Positions 1 to 8,866 of a stretch of 64,000 bases of DNA are shown piece after piece (position 1 is the first letter of the stretch; each line of letters begins with the position of its first letter). The position numbers and the translations under genes were made by a program. This stretch comes from Rhabdaerophilum calidifontis. Lineage in GTDB: Bacteria > Pseudomonadota > Alphaproteobacteria > Rhizobiales > Beijerinckiaceae. A model generated the notes under the pieces. It was not told where the DNA came from. It saw only the letters and a list, made by a program, of their open reading frames with translations, and did not search any database. The stretch is taken from positions 1 through 64,000 of the forward strand of contig NZ_VTRS01000003.1 of NCBI RefSeq assembly GCF_008641065.1, given 5' to 3'.

Positions 1-90
1 CGCGTAGAGGATCTCCGGATGGCGGTGGATGTCGCGGCGCCAGGAGGTGACCTCCTCCTTCAGCGCCAGGATGCGCGGATCGATCTGCAT
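1..90 (-). CDS. M20 family amidohydrolase/peptidase, N-terminal 30 codons
   Basis: Only the first 30 codons are inside the window; the gene runs off the left edge. The product begins at an ATG whose complement lies at 88-90. It contains RRDIHRHPEI at about residues 18-27, the conserved N-terminal signature of M20 metal-dependent amidohydrolases (hippurate hydrolase, indole-acetyl-amino-acid hydrolase, N-acyl-amino-acid deacylase types). These cytosolic enzymes hydrolyse amide bonds of N-acylated amino acids using a two-metal site, which would lie beyond the edge. It is divergent from the trans-sulfuration gene. The substrate cannot be deduced from this fragment. Confidence 0.75.
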   Translation of the reverse strand, partial: MQIDPRILALKEEVTSWRRDIHRHPEILYA

Positions 91-266
91 GGGGAACCCG
101 GGTTGACAGGAAAAGCAGGCAGCAAGCATAGCGCGCTTCCGCCATCGGCCAAGCCGAAACCGCCCCGTCGCCGGCACATTTTCCGGTTGCCGCCGCCGCG
201 CGGAAGGGACAGGATCACTGCCCCATTCCGGTGCGCCGCCTGCCGGCGCGGCTCCTGAGGTCCCAA

Positions 267-1430
267 GTGAGCGACACGCCCCCCCCAACGCCGCCGCGCG
301 GCTATTCCGCCCGCACCGAAGCCGTGCAGGCGCTCGGCCATGTCGATGCCGGCACGCGTGCCGTGGTGCCGCCGCTGCATGTGGCGACAACCTTCCTGCG
401 CGACCCGGACAACCAATACCGCTCCGGCTATGTCTATGGCCGGCCCGACAACGCCACCGTGCGCGAGGCCGAGGCGGTGATCGCCCGGCTCGAGAACGCG
501 ACCGCGGCGCTGGCCTTCGGGTCGGGCATGTCGGCGGCCGTGGCGACCTTTCTCGCGTTGCGGCCGGGCGACCATGTCGTCGCGCCGAAGGTGATGTACT
601 GGGCGCTCCGCAACTGGCTGCTGACGGATGCCGCCGAATGGGGGCTCAGGACCGATTTCGTCGACATGTCGGATCCCGACGCGCTGCGCGCCGCGCTCCG
701 GCCGGGGGAGACGAAGCTGGTCTGGCTCGAAACCCCGGCCAATCCGCTCTGGACGATCACCGATATTGCGGCCGCTGCGGCGCTGGCGCATGCGGCCGGC
801 GCGCGGGTCGCGGTCGATTCGACCGGCGCGACGCCGGTGCTGACCCGGCCGCTCGATCTCGGTGCCGATCTCGTGATGCATTCCGCGACCAAATATCTCA
901 ACGGCCATTCCGATGTCCTCGCCGGCGCGCTGGCGACGCGGCGCGAGGACGATTTCTGGGCGCGCATCCAGCGCGTGCGGCGCAGCCACGGCCTGATCCT
1001 CGGCCCGTTCGAGGCCTTCCTGCTGATCCGCGGCATGCGGACGCTTCATTTGCGCGTCGCCGCCGCGAGCGCCGGCGCGATGGAACTCGCGACGCGGTTC
1101 TCGAACCACCCGGCGGTGCACCAGGTGCTCTATCCGGGATTGCCGGCCCATCCCGGCCATGCCATTGCCGCGCGGCAGATGCGTGGCGGCTTCGGCGGCA
1201 TGCTCTCGATCCGTCTGCGCGGCGGCGCGCAGATGGCCATCCGCACGGCGGCGCGCGTGGCGCTGTGGAAGCGCGCGACCTCGCTCGGCGGCGTCGAAAG
1301 CCTGATCGAGCATCGCGCCTCGATCGAGGGGCCGGACACCCCGTGCCCCGACGATCTGCTCCGCCTCTCGACGGGAATCGAGGATGTCGAGGATCTCTAC
1401 GCCGATCTCGACCGCGCGATGGGCAGCTGA
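267..1430 (+). CDS. metC: Cystathionine beta-lyase / PLP-dependent trans-sulfuration enzyme
   Basis: A 387-residue member of the Cys/Met metabolism PLP enzymes (cystathionine beta-lyase, gamma-synthase, gamma-lyase). HSATKYLNGHSD at about residues 205-216 carries the Schiff-base lysine (K209). YVYGRPDN near residue 55 and FGSGMSA near residue 90 are the family's cofactor and substrate loops. Length is normal (380-400). The GTG at 267 is chosen because TGAGG at 256-260 is a Shine-Dalgarno match and homologous sequence starts just after it; an in-frame ATG at 231 would add 12 poorly conserved residues. It probably cleaves cystathionine to homocysteine, pyruvate and ammonia, but sequence alone does not separate MetC from MetB, MetZ or gamma-lyase. 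Confidence 0.8.
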   Translation: MSDTPPPTPPRGYSARTEAVQALGHVDAGTRAVVPPLHVATTFLRDPDNQYRSGYVYGRPDNATVREAEAVIARLENATAALAFGSGMSAAVATFLALRPGDHVVAPKVMYWALRNWLLTDAAEWGLRTDFVDMSDPDALRAALRPGETKLVWLETPANPLWTITDIAAAAALAHAAGARVAVDSTGATPVLTRPLDLGADLVMHSATKYLNGHSDVLAGALATRREDDFWARIQRVRRSHGLILGPFEAFLLIRGMRTLHLRVAAASAGAMELATRFSNHPAVHQVLYPGLPAHPGHAIAARQMRGGFGGMLSIRLRGGAQMAIRTAARVALWKRATSLGGVESLIEHRASIEGPDTPCPDDLLRLSTGIEDVEDLYADLDRAMGS

Positions 1431-1445
1431 ACCGGTGCCGGCGGC

Positions 1446-2225
1446 TCAATCGGCCGGGCCGGCCTCGACCACCATTTCCATGCGCGCGCCGGCGAACACG
1501 GTCTCGGCGAGATGGATCGGCGTCCCGTCCGGCAGCCCGTCGCGGCCGATCGATTGCATCACCGCCGCACCGCGCGCGAGCGCGAGCCGTTCCGCCTCCT
1601 CGGGCGTCGCGCCGCGCGCCGAGAGCCGCGTCGAAAGGCGCAGATAATCGACGATTCCGAGCGCCGTCAGCGCGCCGGAGATCGAGACTCCCGCATCGCG
1701 CAGTGCTCGGGGGAAATCCGGGAAGCGCTCGCGCGAGACGGTGTGGCGCGCATAGGAGAACGGCACGCCATTGGCGAGGCTCAGGGTGCGCAACTGCCAG
1801 ACCGGCGCGCCGCGCCGCAGCCCGAGCGCCTCGCGCACGGCGGCGCGGGCCTCGCCCGGCTCCGTATCGAGCAGCTGGACCGAGACCGCGAGCCCCGCCT
1901 CGCCGACATTGGAGCGCAGGCTGACCCGCCGCCCGATCCGGTAGGGGATGCGCGGCGCCACCACCTCCGTGCCGCGGCCGCGCGTCACGCTGACGAGCCC
2001 GATCTCGGCGAGATGCTGGAAGGCCCGCCGCACCGTGTGCCGGTTGACCTGATATTGCGCGGCAAGTTCCGGCGCCGAGGGCAGCAGCATCCCCGTCGCC
2101 AGCGCGCCGGAGCGGATCCGCGCCTCGATCTCGCGCGCGATCGCCTGCCAGGCCGAACCGTCGCGGCGGGCGGCGTCCTGCTCCGGCAGGGCAGGAAGGA
2201 CGGGGGGGCCGGGGGGGAGCGTCAT
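1446..2225 (-). CDS. phnF: PhnF, GntR/HutC-family regulator of C-P lyase genes
   Basis: A 259-residue regulator with an N-terminal winged-helix domain of the GntR family (about residues 25-95; NRHTVRRAFQHLAEIGLV is the recognition-helix region) followed by a UTRA ligand-binding domain. It is divergent from phnG with only 59 bp between the starts, the usual arrangement for PhnF, which represses phn genes when phosphonate or phosphate signals are absent. A palindrome in the intergenic gap (2241-2255) is a plausible operator for both directions. The assignment rests on domain class plus position; the effector cannot be read from sequence. Confidence 0.88.
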   Translation of the reverse strand: MTLPPGPPVLPALPEQDAARRDGSAWQAIAREIEARIRSGALATGMLLPSAPELAAQYQVNRHTVRRAFQHLAEIGLVSVTRGRGTEVVAPRIPYRIGRRVSLRSNVGEAGLAVSVQLLDTEPGEARAAVREALGLRRGAPVWQLRTLSLANGVPFSYARHTVSRERFPDFPRALRDAGVSISGALTALGIVDYLRLSTRLSARGATPEEAERLALARGAAVMQSIGRDGLPDGTPIHLAETVFAGARMEMVVEAGPAD

Positions 2226-2240
2226 GCGAATGTCACTTTA

Positions 2241-2255
2241 AAAGTCTAGACCTTT
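2241..2255. promoter_or_regulatory. Candidate PhnF operator between phnF and phnG
   Basis: AAAGTCTAGACCTTT contains the perfect 8-bp palindrome GTCTAGAC (2244-2251) flanked by AAA/TTT arms, in the 59-bp gap between the divergent phnF and phnG starts. GntR/HutC regulators bind short palindromes of this kind, and the core resembles the TCTAGACA of the hut-associated elements elsewhere in this window. The operator role is inferred from position and symmetry. Confidence 0.55.
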
Positions 2256-2284
2256 AGGCATGATCATGGCATGAAAGCCGCGCC

Positions 2285-2767
2285 ATGCAAAGCACCCATC
2301 CCGAAGGCATCCCCATGGAACCCGATCCGCTTGTGGAATCCCGCCAGCGCCGGCTCGCCATCCTGGCCCGCGCCCCGCGGCAGGAGATCGAGACGCTGCT
2401 CGAAACCGTCGGCGGCGCGCCGCCGCACGAGGCGCTGAAGGCGCCGGAAACCGGCACCGTCATAGTCGAGGGGCGCGCCGGCGGCACGGGGCGGCGCTTC
2501 AATCTCGGCGAGGCGACGGTGACGCGCTGTGTCGTGCGGCTGGAGGACGGCACGCTCGGCTATTCCTATGCGCTGGGGCGCGACAAGACCAAGGCCCGGC
2601 TCGCGGCCCTGATCGATGCGCTGGCGCAGGATGCGCAGCGCGGCCCGGTGATCGCGGCCGGGCTCGCCCGGCTCGCCCTCGACCAGCAGGCGCTGCGCGC
2701 GCTCGCCTCGCGCAAGGCGGCGGCGACGCGGGTCGAGTTCTTCACCATGGTGCGGGGGGAAGGATGA
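2285..2767 (+). CDS. phnG: PhnG, C-P lyase core complex subunit
   Basis: A 160-residue PhnG, the small subunit of the carbon-phosphorus lyase core complex (PhnG2H2I2J2), which with PhnI, PhnH and PhnL makes ribose 1-methylphosphonate triphosphate from ATP and a phosphonate. ARAPRQEIETLL and FNLGEATVTRCVVRL are typical of the family. It opens the rightward phn operon and overlaps phnH by ATGA (2764-2767). Two starts are possible: ATG 2285, which has no clear ribosome site, and ATG 2315, preceded by GAAGG. The second removes ten residues and may be the real one. Confidence 0.92.
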   Translation: MQSTHPEGIPMEPDPLVESRQRRLAILARAPRQEIETLLETVGGAPPHEALKAPETGTVIVEGRAGGTGRRFNLGEATVTRCVVRLEDGTLGYSYALGRDKTKARLAALIDALAQDAQRGPVIAAGLARLALDQQALRALASRKAAATRVEFFTMVRGEG

Positions 2768-3375
2768 CGGGCAACGCGGAAATCCTGCAAGCCGGCTTCG
2801 CGGATCCGGTTTTCGATTCGCAGCGCGCCTTCCGAACGGTTCTCGGCGCGCTCTCGGAGCCGGGGCTCGTCGCGGAACTCGATCCGGCGCTGACCCCGCC
2901 CCCGGGGCTGGAGCCGGCGACGGCGATCGCGCTGCTGACGCTGGCGGATTACGAGACACCGGTCTGGCTGCCGCCGGCGCTTGCGGCGGGGGCGGCGGGG
3001 CGCTGGCTGCGCTTCCATGCCGGCGCGCCCTTGACCACGACCCCCGCGGACAGCGCCTATGCGGTGATCACGGCGGGGGCGGAGGCGCCGGAACTGTTCG
3101 ACTTCCACCCCGGAGATGACCAGTTTCCAGATCGTTCCACGACGATCTTCATCCAGTGCACGAGCCTTGAGGGCGGCCTGCCGGTCATATTGGCAGGCCC
3201 CGGCATTCCCGGCAGCCGGCGGTTCGCGCCGCAGGGGCCGGTGCCGGAATTCTGGCGCGCGGCCGCGGCCAATCATGCCCGCTATCCGCTCGGCGTCGAT
3301 TGCCTGTTCACGGCCGGGCGGCGGATCGCGGGGCTGCCGCGCTCGACGCGCATCGAAACCGGGGAGACGCGCTGA
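2764..3375 (+). CDS. phnH: PhnH, C-P lyase core complex subunit
   Basis: A 203-residue PhnH, the C-P lyase core subunit with a PLP-transferase-like fold but no cofactor. LQAGFADPVFDSQRAFR at the N-terminus and GPGIPGSRRF at about residues 145-155 are family hallmarks. It starts in an ATGA overlap with phnG and ends in a TGATG overlap with phnI, so translation of the three is likely coupled. Length matches the family (about 190-205). It functions in the cytosol as part of the PhnGHIJ complex. Confidence 0.93.
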   Translation: MTGNAEILQAGFADPVFDSQRAFRTVLGALSEPGLVAELDPALTPPPGLEPATAIALLTLADYETPVWLPPALAAGAAGRWLRFHAGAPLTTTPADSAYAVITAGAEAPELFDFHPGDDQFPDRSTTIFIQCTSLEGGLPVILAGPGIPGSRRFAPQGPVPEFWRAAAANHARYPLGVDCLFTAGRRIAGLPRSTRIETGETR

Positions 3376-4487
3376 TGTATGTCGCGGTGAAAGGCGGCGA
3401 GGCGGCAATCCTCGCCACGCATGAACTGCTCGCCGAAACCCGGCGCGGCGATCCTGCCGTGCCGGAGATCGCCCCGGCGCAGATCCGCGAGCAGATGGGG
3501 CTCGCGGTGGCGCGGGTCATGAACGAGGGCTCGCTCTATGATCCCGATCTCGCGGCCTTGGCGCTGAAGCAGGCGCAGGGCGACACGATCGAGGCGGCGT
3601 TCCTGCTCCGCGCCTATCGCACGACGCTGCCGCGCTTCGGCGCCTCGCTGCCGCTCGATACCGGGGCGATGGCGATCCGCCGCCGCATCTCGGCCGCCTA
3701 CAAGGATCTGCCGGGCGGGCAGGTGCTCGGCCCGACCTATGATTACACCCATCGCCTGTTCGATTTTGCGCTGGAGGAGGGGGGCGAGACGCCCGCGCTC
3801 ACCCCGGCGCCGGCGCCACTCGCCGAGACCATGCCGCGCGTGCCGGACATTCTCGGCCAGGAGGGGCTGATGGAGGCGGAGGCGCCGCCGGAGGGCGACC
3901 CCGCGCCGTTCGACCTCACCCGCGCCTCCGTGAGCTTCCCGGCCGGGCGCGATGTGCGGCTTCAGGCCATGGCGCGCGGGGACGAGGGCTTCATGCTCGG
4001 CCTCGGCTATTCGACGCAGCGCGGCTACGGCAATGCCCATCCCTTCGCCGGCGAGATCCGGCTCGGGGAAGTCGCGGTCTCGTTCGTGCCGGAGGAGCTG
4101 GGCTTCGCGGTCGATCTCGGCGATCTGACACTGAGTGAGTGCCAGATGATCAACCAGTTCGCGGGATCGAAGGATATCCCGCCGCAATTCACCCGCGGCT
4201 ACGGCCTCGCCTTCGGCCATGCCGAGCGCAAGGTGATGTCGATGGCGCTGGTCGACCGCGCCCTCAAGGCGCGGGACCTCGGAGAAGCGGCGGATTATCC
4301 GGCGCAGCAGGAGGAATTCGTGCTCTATCACGCCGACAATGTCGAGGCGGCGGGCTTCGTCGAGCATCTGAAACTGCCGCATTATGTCGATTTCCAGGGC
4401 GAACTGGAGCTGATCCGCCGGATCAGGGCGGAACGCGAAGCCCGCCTCGCCAAGGGGCAGGACCATCTTCCGGAGGCAGCAGAATGA
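3375..4487 (+). CDS. phnI: PhnI, C-P lyase core complex nucleosidase-type subunit
   Basis: A 370-residue PhnI. In the C-P lyase pathway PhnI replaces the adenine of ATP with the phosphonate at ribose C1, with PhnG, PhnH and PhnL. The start at 3375 (MYVAVKGGEAAI) overlaps the phnH stop as TGATG and matches the conserved N-terminus; longer upstream frames are spurious. LGYSTQRGYGNAHPF at about residues 215-230 and the HAERKVMSMALVDRAL segment near residue 285 are diagnostic. It overlaps phnJ by ATGA (4484-4487). Confidence 0.94.
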   Translation: MYVAVKGGEAAILATHELLAETRRGDPAVPEIAPAQIREQMGLAVARVMNEGSLYDPDLAALALKQAQGDTIEAAFLLRAYRTTLPRFGASLPLDTGAMAIRRRISAAYKDLPGGQVLGPTYDYTHRLFDFALEEGGETPALTPAPAPLAETMPRVPDILGQEGLMEAEAPPEGDPAPFDLTRASVSFPAGRDVRLQAMARGDEGFMLGLGYSTQRGYGNAHPFAGEIRLGEVAVSFVPEELGFAVDLGDLTLSECQMINQFAGSKDIPPQFTRGYGLAFGHAERKVMSMALVDRALKARDLGEAADYPAQQEEFVLYHADNVEAAGFVEHLKLPHYVDFQGELELIRRIRAEREARLAKGQDHLPEAAE

Positions 4488-5407
4488 CCCGGCGCGCCTA
4501 TGACGACGGCAGAACCGCCGCCTACAACTACGCCTATCTCGACGAGCAGACCAAGCGGATGATCCGCCGCGCGCTGCTCAAGGCCGTGGCGGTGCCGGGC
4601 TATCAGGTGCCGTTCGGCTCGCGCGAGATGCCGCTCGCGCGCGGCTGGGGCACCGGCGGCATCCAGATCACCGCGGCGATCATCGGCCCGGCGGACACGC
4701 TGAAGGTGATCGACCAGGGCGCCGACGACACCACCAACGCGGTTTCGATCCGCCGCTTCTTCGAGCGCACCGCCGCGGCGCGGACCACGGAGGCGACCGC
4801 CGCGGCGACGATCATCCAGACCCGTCACCGCATTCCCGAACAGCCGCTCGCCGCCGGCCAGATACTGGTCTACCAGGTGCCGCTGCCCGAGCCGCTTCGG
4901 CGGCTCGAACCGCGCGAGGCCGAGACGCGGAAAATGCATGCCTGGGCCGAATACGGGCTGATGCATGTGCGGCTCTACGAGAACATCGCCCGGTTCGGCG
5001 AGGTGACGACGACCTACGATTACCCCGTCGCCGTCAATGGCCGCTACGTGATGGCGCCGTCGCCGATCCCGAAATTCGACAACCCGAAGATGGACATGTG
5101 CCCCGCACTCCAGCTGTTCGGCGCCGGGCGCGAGAAGCGCATCTACGCCGTTCCGCCGCATACCAGGGTGGTGAGCCTCGATTTCGAGGATCATCCGTTC
5201 CGCATCCAGTCCTGGACGGAGCCCTGCGGCCTCTGCGGCGCCACCGACACCTATCTCGACGAGGTGGTGACGGATGATCGCGGCGGGCGGATGTTCGTCT
5301 GTTCCGACAGCCATCATTGCGAGACCCGGCGGGCCGAGGGGCATCACGGCCCAATGCTCGCGGCGGCGGCCTCGATCCATCTGGTCGAGAAGGAGGACGC
5401 GGCATGA
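4484..5407 (+). CDS. phnJ: PhnJ, radical-SAM C-P lyase
   Basis: A 307-residue PhnJ, the radical S-adenosylmethionine enzyme that breaks the carbon-phosphorus bond, turning alpha-D-ribose 1-methylphosphonate 5-phosphate into the 1,2-cyclic phosphate and methane (or another hydrocarbon). Its non-canonical cysteine motif CX2CX21CX5C is intact: C248, C251, C273 and C279. Three of these ligate the 4Fe-4S cluster and the fourth is the catalytic cysteine in the described enzyme. The start overlaps phnI (ATGA) and the stop overlaps phnK (ATGA). All residues needed for activity appear present. Confidence 0.96.
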   Translation: MTRRAYDDGRTAAYNYAYLDEQTKRMIRRALLKAVAVPGYQVPFGSREMPLARGWGTGGIQITAAIIGPADTLKVIDQGADDTTNAVSIRRFFERTAAARTTEATAAATIIQTRHRIPEQPLAAGQILVYQVPLPEPLRRLEPREAETRKMHAWAEYGLMHVRLYENIARFGEVTTTYDYPVAVNGRYVMAPSPIPKFDNPKMDMCPALQLFGAGREKRIYAVPPHTRVVSLDFEDHPFRIQSWTEPCGLCGATDTYLDEVVTDDRGGRMFVCSDSHHCETRRAEGHHGPMLAAAASIHLVEKEDAA

Positions 5408-6213
5408 CGCTCGCGGTGAACCCGGCCCAGCTCGGCGCCGATCCGGCGCCCATCCTCTCGGCGGGCGATGTCTCGCGCTTCTACGGCGAGCGAATCGGCT
5501 GCGCCGGCGTGAGCTTCGATCTCTGGCCGGGCGAGGTGCTCGGCATCGTCGGCGAATCCGGCTCGGGCAAGTCGACCTTGCTACGCTGCCTCGCCGGCAT
5601 CGACCGCCCCGACCAGGGCGAGGTTCGTTTCGCGGGCCGCGCCGGCGGCATGCTCGACATCTTCTCGGTCTCCGAGCAGGAGCGCCGCGCCATGATGCGC
5701 ACCGAATGGGGCATCGTACACCAGAACCCGCGCGACGGGCTCCGGATGCATGTCTCGGCCGGCGGCAATGTCGGCGAACGGCTGATGGATCGCGGCGACC
5801 GGCATTACGGCCGGATCCGCGCCGCGGCCGCGGACTGGCTCGCCCGCGTCGAGATCGATCCCGGCCGCATCGATGACCGGCCGGTGCAGTTCTCCGGCGG
5901 CATGCAGCAGCGGCTGCAGATCGCGCGCGTCCTGGTCTCGGGGCCGCGGCTCGTCTTCATGGACGAACCCACCGGCGGGCTCGATGTCTCGGTCCAGGCG
6001 CGGCTGCTCGATCTCGTCCGCGTGCTGGTGCGCGATCTCGGGCTGGCGGCGATCATCGTCACCCATGACCTCGCGGTGGCGCGGCTGCTGACCGACCGGC
6101 TGATGGTGATGAAGGCGGGCCGCGTCGTCGAGCAGGGGCTGACCGACCAGGTGCTCGACGATCCGCAGCATCCCTACACCCAGCTTCTCACCTCGGCGAT
6201 CCTCTCCGCATGA
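5404..6213 (+). CDS. phnK: PhnK, ABC-type ATPase of the C-P lyase complex
   Basis: A 269-residue ABC-type nucleotide-binding protein. It has a Walker A motif GESGSGKST (about residues 50-58), the signature FSGGMQQR (about 163-170) and Walker [12 protein letters not shown]. Unlike transporter ATPases, PhnK docks onto the PhnGHIJ core and is required for phosphonate breakdown. The start overlaps phnJ by ATGA. It is followed by phnL, so the pair of non-transport ABC proteins is complete. Family identity is clear from both motif and gene order. Confidence 0.93.
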   Translation: MTLAVNPAQLGADPAPILSAGDVSRFYGERIGCAGVSFDLWPGEVLGIVGESGSGKSTLLRCLAGIDRPDQGEVRFAGRAGGMLDIFSVSEQERRAMMRTEWGIVHQNPRDGLRMHVSAGGNVGERLMDRGDRHYGRIRAAAADWLARVEIDPGRIDDRPVQFSGGMQQRLQIARVLVSGPRLVFMDEPTGGLDVSVQARLLDLVRVLVRDLGLAAIIVTHDLAVARLLTDRLMVMKAGRVVEQGLTDQVLDDPQHPYTQLLTSAILSA

Positions 6214-6275
6214 GGAGCGCCGCATGTCATCCGCCCGTCACATCCCCTGACGAGAACAGCCCGGAAAGCCGCATC

Positions 6276-6992
6276 ATGAGTCCCGCCATGACCCCCGCCG
6301 AGATGATCCGCGTCGAGGGCGTCTCCAAGACGTTCACCCTGCACAACCAGGGCGGGGCCCGGCTGCCCGTGTTCCGGGATGTGACCTTCAGCGTCCGTGC
6401 CGGCGAGGCGCTGGTCCTCGCCGGGCCGTCTGGCACGGGCAAATCCAGCCTGCTGCGCATTCTCTACGGCAATTACCTGCCGAATGCGGGTTCCATTGCC
6501 ATCCGCCATGGGGGCGAGGTCATCGACATCGCCAGCGCGCCGCCGCGGGCCGTGCTCGAGGTCCGCCGGCGGACCATGGGCTTCGTCTCGCAATTCCTGC
6601 GCGTGATCCCGCGCGTCACCGCGCTCGACATCGTCCGTGATCCCGTGCTCGCGCGCGGCGGGAGCGAGGCCGAGGCGACGGAGAAGGCGCAGGCGATCCT
6701 TGCCCGGCTCAACCTGCCGGAACGGCTCTGGAACCTCGCGCCGGCGACGTTCTCCGGCGGCGAGCAGCAGCGCGTGAACATTGCCAGAAGCTTCGTCTCG
6801 CCCTCGCCGATCCTGCTGATCGACGAGCCGACTGCCTCGCTCGACGCCGCCAACCGGGCCGTCGTCGTCGATCTCATCAACGAGGCGCGGGCGCGGGGCA
6901 CCGCCATCGTCGGGATCTTCCACGACGAGGATGTGCGCGACAGGGTCGCGACGCGCGCACTCGACATCACCGCCTTCAAGGCCGCCGCCTGA
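6276..6992 (+). CDS. phnL: PhnL, ABC-type ATPase of the C-P lyase pathway
   Basis: A 238-residue ABC-type ATPase. From the 6276 start, Walker A is GPSGTGKSS (about residues 50-58), the signature is FSGGEQQR and Walker B is [11 protein letters not shown]. PhnL is needed with PhnGHI for the nucleosidase step and is not a membrane transporter component. The start at 6276 is preferred because CGGAAAG lies 7-8 bases upstream. An in-frame ATG at 6210 overlapping the phnK stop would add a 22-residue, proline-rich, unconserved extension; ATG 6288 is also possible. Confidence 0.9.
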   Translation: MSPAMTPAEMIRVEGVSKTFTLHNQGGARLPVFRDVTFSVRAGEALVLAGPSGTGKSSLLRILYGNYLPNAGSIAIRHGGEVIDIASAPPRAVLEVRRRTMGFVSQFLRVIPRVTALDIVRDPVLARGGSEAEATEKAQAILARLNLPERLWNLAPATFSGGEQQRVNIARSFVSPSPILLIDEPTASLDAANRAVVVDLINEARARGTAIVGIFHDEDVRDRVATRALDITAFKAAA

Positions 6993-7004
6993 CACGGAAC
7001 CCCC

Positions 7005-8144
7005 ATGAGCGAAACCGTCCTGACCAATGCCCGGCTGATCCTCGAAACCGAGATTGTCGAGGGGTCGATCGTCTTCGACGCAGGCGGTATCCGCGCCGTG
7101 GATCAAGGCCGTTCGGCCCTGCCGGGCGCGATCGATGCCGGCGGGGATTACGTCGCCCCCGGCCTGGTCGAGATGCACACCGACAACATGGAAAAGCACT
7201 TCATGCCGCGCCCCAAGGTCTTCTGGCCGAACGGGCTCGCGGCGGCCCTGGTCCATGACGCGCAGATGGCTGCGGCCGGGGTCACCACGGTCTATGACGC
7301 GATCTGCGCCGGCACGCCCTTCTCCACCAAGAATTATCGCCGCGATATCTTCCAGGATGTGATGGCGGCGCTGGAGGAGGGCAAGCGCCTCGGCCTCTTC
7401 CGCATCGATCATCGCGTGCATATGCGCTGCGAGCTGACGAGCCCGGACCTCATCGCCGATATCGAGCCCTATGCCGAGGATCCGCTCGTCCAGCTCGTCT
7501 CGCTGATGGACCACACGCCCGGCCAGCGGCAATGGCGCAATATCGAGCATTTGCGGACCTATTCGCTCGGCACCGGCAAGTCGAACGAGGAATTCGAGGC
7601 CGATCTCGTCGAACGCGCCGAGGAGGCGCGCAACGTGCCCGCCAATTGGCAGCGGGTGGTGGCGATGTTCGGTGCCCGCGGCATCCCGATCGCCACCCAT
7701 GACGACACCACCGTCGATCATGTCGAGGCCGGCGTCGCCTCCGGCGCGGTGATCTCGGAATTCCCGACCACGATCGAGGCGGCGGAGGCCGCCAAGGCGC
7801 GCGGGCTGGCGACGGTTGCCGGCGCGCCGAACGTGGTGCGCGGCGGCTCGCATTCCGGCGGGGTCTCGGTGTCGGATCTCGCCGAGCGCGGCGTGCTCGA
7901 CGGGCTCTCCTCCGATTACGTGCCGTCGAGCCTGCTCCAGGCGGTGAACATCCTCAATACCCGCCACGCCATCGCCCTGCCGGAGGCGATGGGCATGGTG
8001 ACCTGGAAGGTCGCCGACATCCTCGGGCTCAAGGATCGCGGCCATCTCAAGCCCGGCCTGCGCGCCGATATCATCCGATTCCGGATCGTCGCCGACACGC
8101 CGGTGCTCGACGCGGTCTGGTCGGCCGGCCGGCGCGCCTTCTGA
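7005..8144 (+). CDS. phnM: PhnM, ribose 1-methylphosphonate 5-triphosphate diphosphatase
   Basis: A 379-residue amidohydrolase-superfamily enzyme. PhnM removes pyrophosphate from alpha-D-ribose 1-methylphosphonate 5-triphosphate to give the PhnJ substrate. Metal-site motifs are visible: VEMHTDNMEKH at about residues 56-66, the LMDHTPGQRQW segment near residue 167, GAPNVVRGGSHSGG near residue 275 and LSSDYVPSSLL near residue 300. Length is standard. It follows phnL by 12 bp and precedes the DUF1045 gene by 14 bp in the same operon. Confidence 0.95.
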   Translation: MSETVLTNARLILETEIVEGSIVFDAGGIRAVDQGRSALPGAIDAGGDYVAPGLVEMHTDNMEKHFMPRPKVFWPNGLAAALVHDAQMAAAGVTTVYDAICAGTPFSTKNYRRDIFQDVMAALEEGKRLGLFRIDHRVHMRCELTSPDLIADIEPYAEDPLVQLVSLMDHTPGQRQWRNIEHLRTYSLGTGKSNEEFEADLVERAEEARNVPANWQRVVAMFGARGIPIATHDDTTVDHVEAGVASGAVISEFPTTIEAAEAAKARGLATVAGAPNVVRGGSHSGGVSVSDLAERGVLDGLSSDYVPSSLLQAVNILNTRHAIALPEAMGMVTWKVADILGLKDRGHLKPGLRADIIRFRIVADTPVLDAVWSAGRRAF

Positions 8145-8158
8145 ACCCCGGAGCCGGC

Positions 8159-8863
8159 ATGTCGCTTCCCCCCCGCTACGCGCTCTATTACGCGCCTGAT
8201 CCCGCTTCCGCGCTCTGGGCCTTCGGGACCAGCGTGATCGGCTACGACGCCGCCACCGGCCGCGACGTTCCGTTCGATCCGCCGGAACTCGCGGCGGTCA
8301 ACGGCAAGATCAATGCCGATTGGCATCCGCGCAAATACGGCTTCCACGCCACGCTCAAGGCGCCGATCGTGCTGGCGGAGGGCTTCGGCGAGGCGGATCT
8401 GCTCGACGCCTGCGCCGCCTTCGCCGCCGGCACGGCGCCGGTGCTGCTCGACGGCCTCGCCGTGACCGAACTCGACAGCAATTTCGCGCTCCGCCCCGTC
8501 GGCGACACCACGGCGCTCGACGCATTCGCCTTCGCCGTGGTGAAGGATTTTGATGTCTTCCGCGCCCCGCTTTCCGCCGAGGAGCGCGCCCGGCGGCTGG
8601 CCGCGCCGCTGAGCGAGCGCCAGCGCGATTATCTCGAGCGCTACGGCTATCATTACGTCGGCGAGGAATTCTGGTTCCACATGACGCTGACCGGCCCGAT
8701 CGAGGCGCCCCTGCGCCCCGCGATCGGCGCGGCCCTGCGCGCGGCTCATGCCCGCCGGGTCGGTGGCGGCCCGGTGGCGATCGACAATGTGACATTGTTC
8801 CGGCAGGAGGATCGCGCGCGCCCCTTCCGTATCCTCGCGCGCTTCCCCCTCGCCGGGGCCTGA
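8159..8863 (+). CDS. DUF1045 phn-operon protein, 2H phosphoesterase fold
   Basis: A 234-residue protein of the DUF1045 family (putative phosphonate metabolism protein), which co-occurs with alphaproteobacterial phn operons. It carries two HxT motifs, H63-A-T65 within GFHATLKAP and H174-M-T176 within FWFHMTLTG. That pair is the signature of 2H phosphoesterases, which open cyclic phosphodiesters. This is the last gene of the rightward operon, 14 bp after phnM. No metallo-beta-lactamase PhnP is in the locus, so it may act on the 1,2-cyclic phosphate that PhnJ produces. That role is my inference from motif and context. Confidence 0.85.
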   Translation: MSLPPRYALYYAPDPASALWAFGTSVIGYDAATGRDVPFDPPELAAVNGKINADWHPRKYGFHATLKAPIVLAEGFGEADLLDACAAFAAGTAPVLLDGLAVTELDSNFALRPVGDTTALDAFAFAVVKDFDVFRAPLSAEERARRLAAPLSERQRDYLERYGYHYVGEEFWFHMTLTGPIEAPLRPAIGAALRAAHARRVGGGPVAIDNVTLFRQEDRARPFRILARFPLAGA

Positions 8864-8866
8864 TCC

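Noticed and set aside
91-266. A SAM-responsive riboswitch before the trans-sulfuration gene
   Set aside because: No SAM-I or SAM-II core could be recognised in this 176-base gap.
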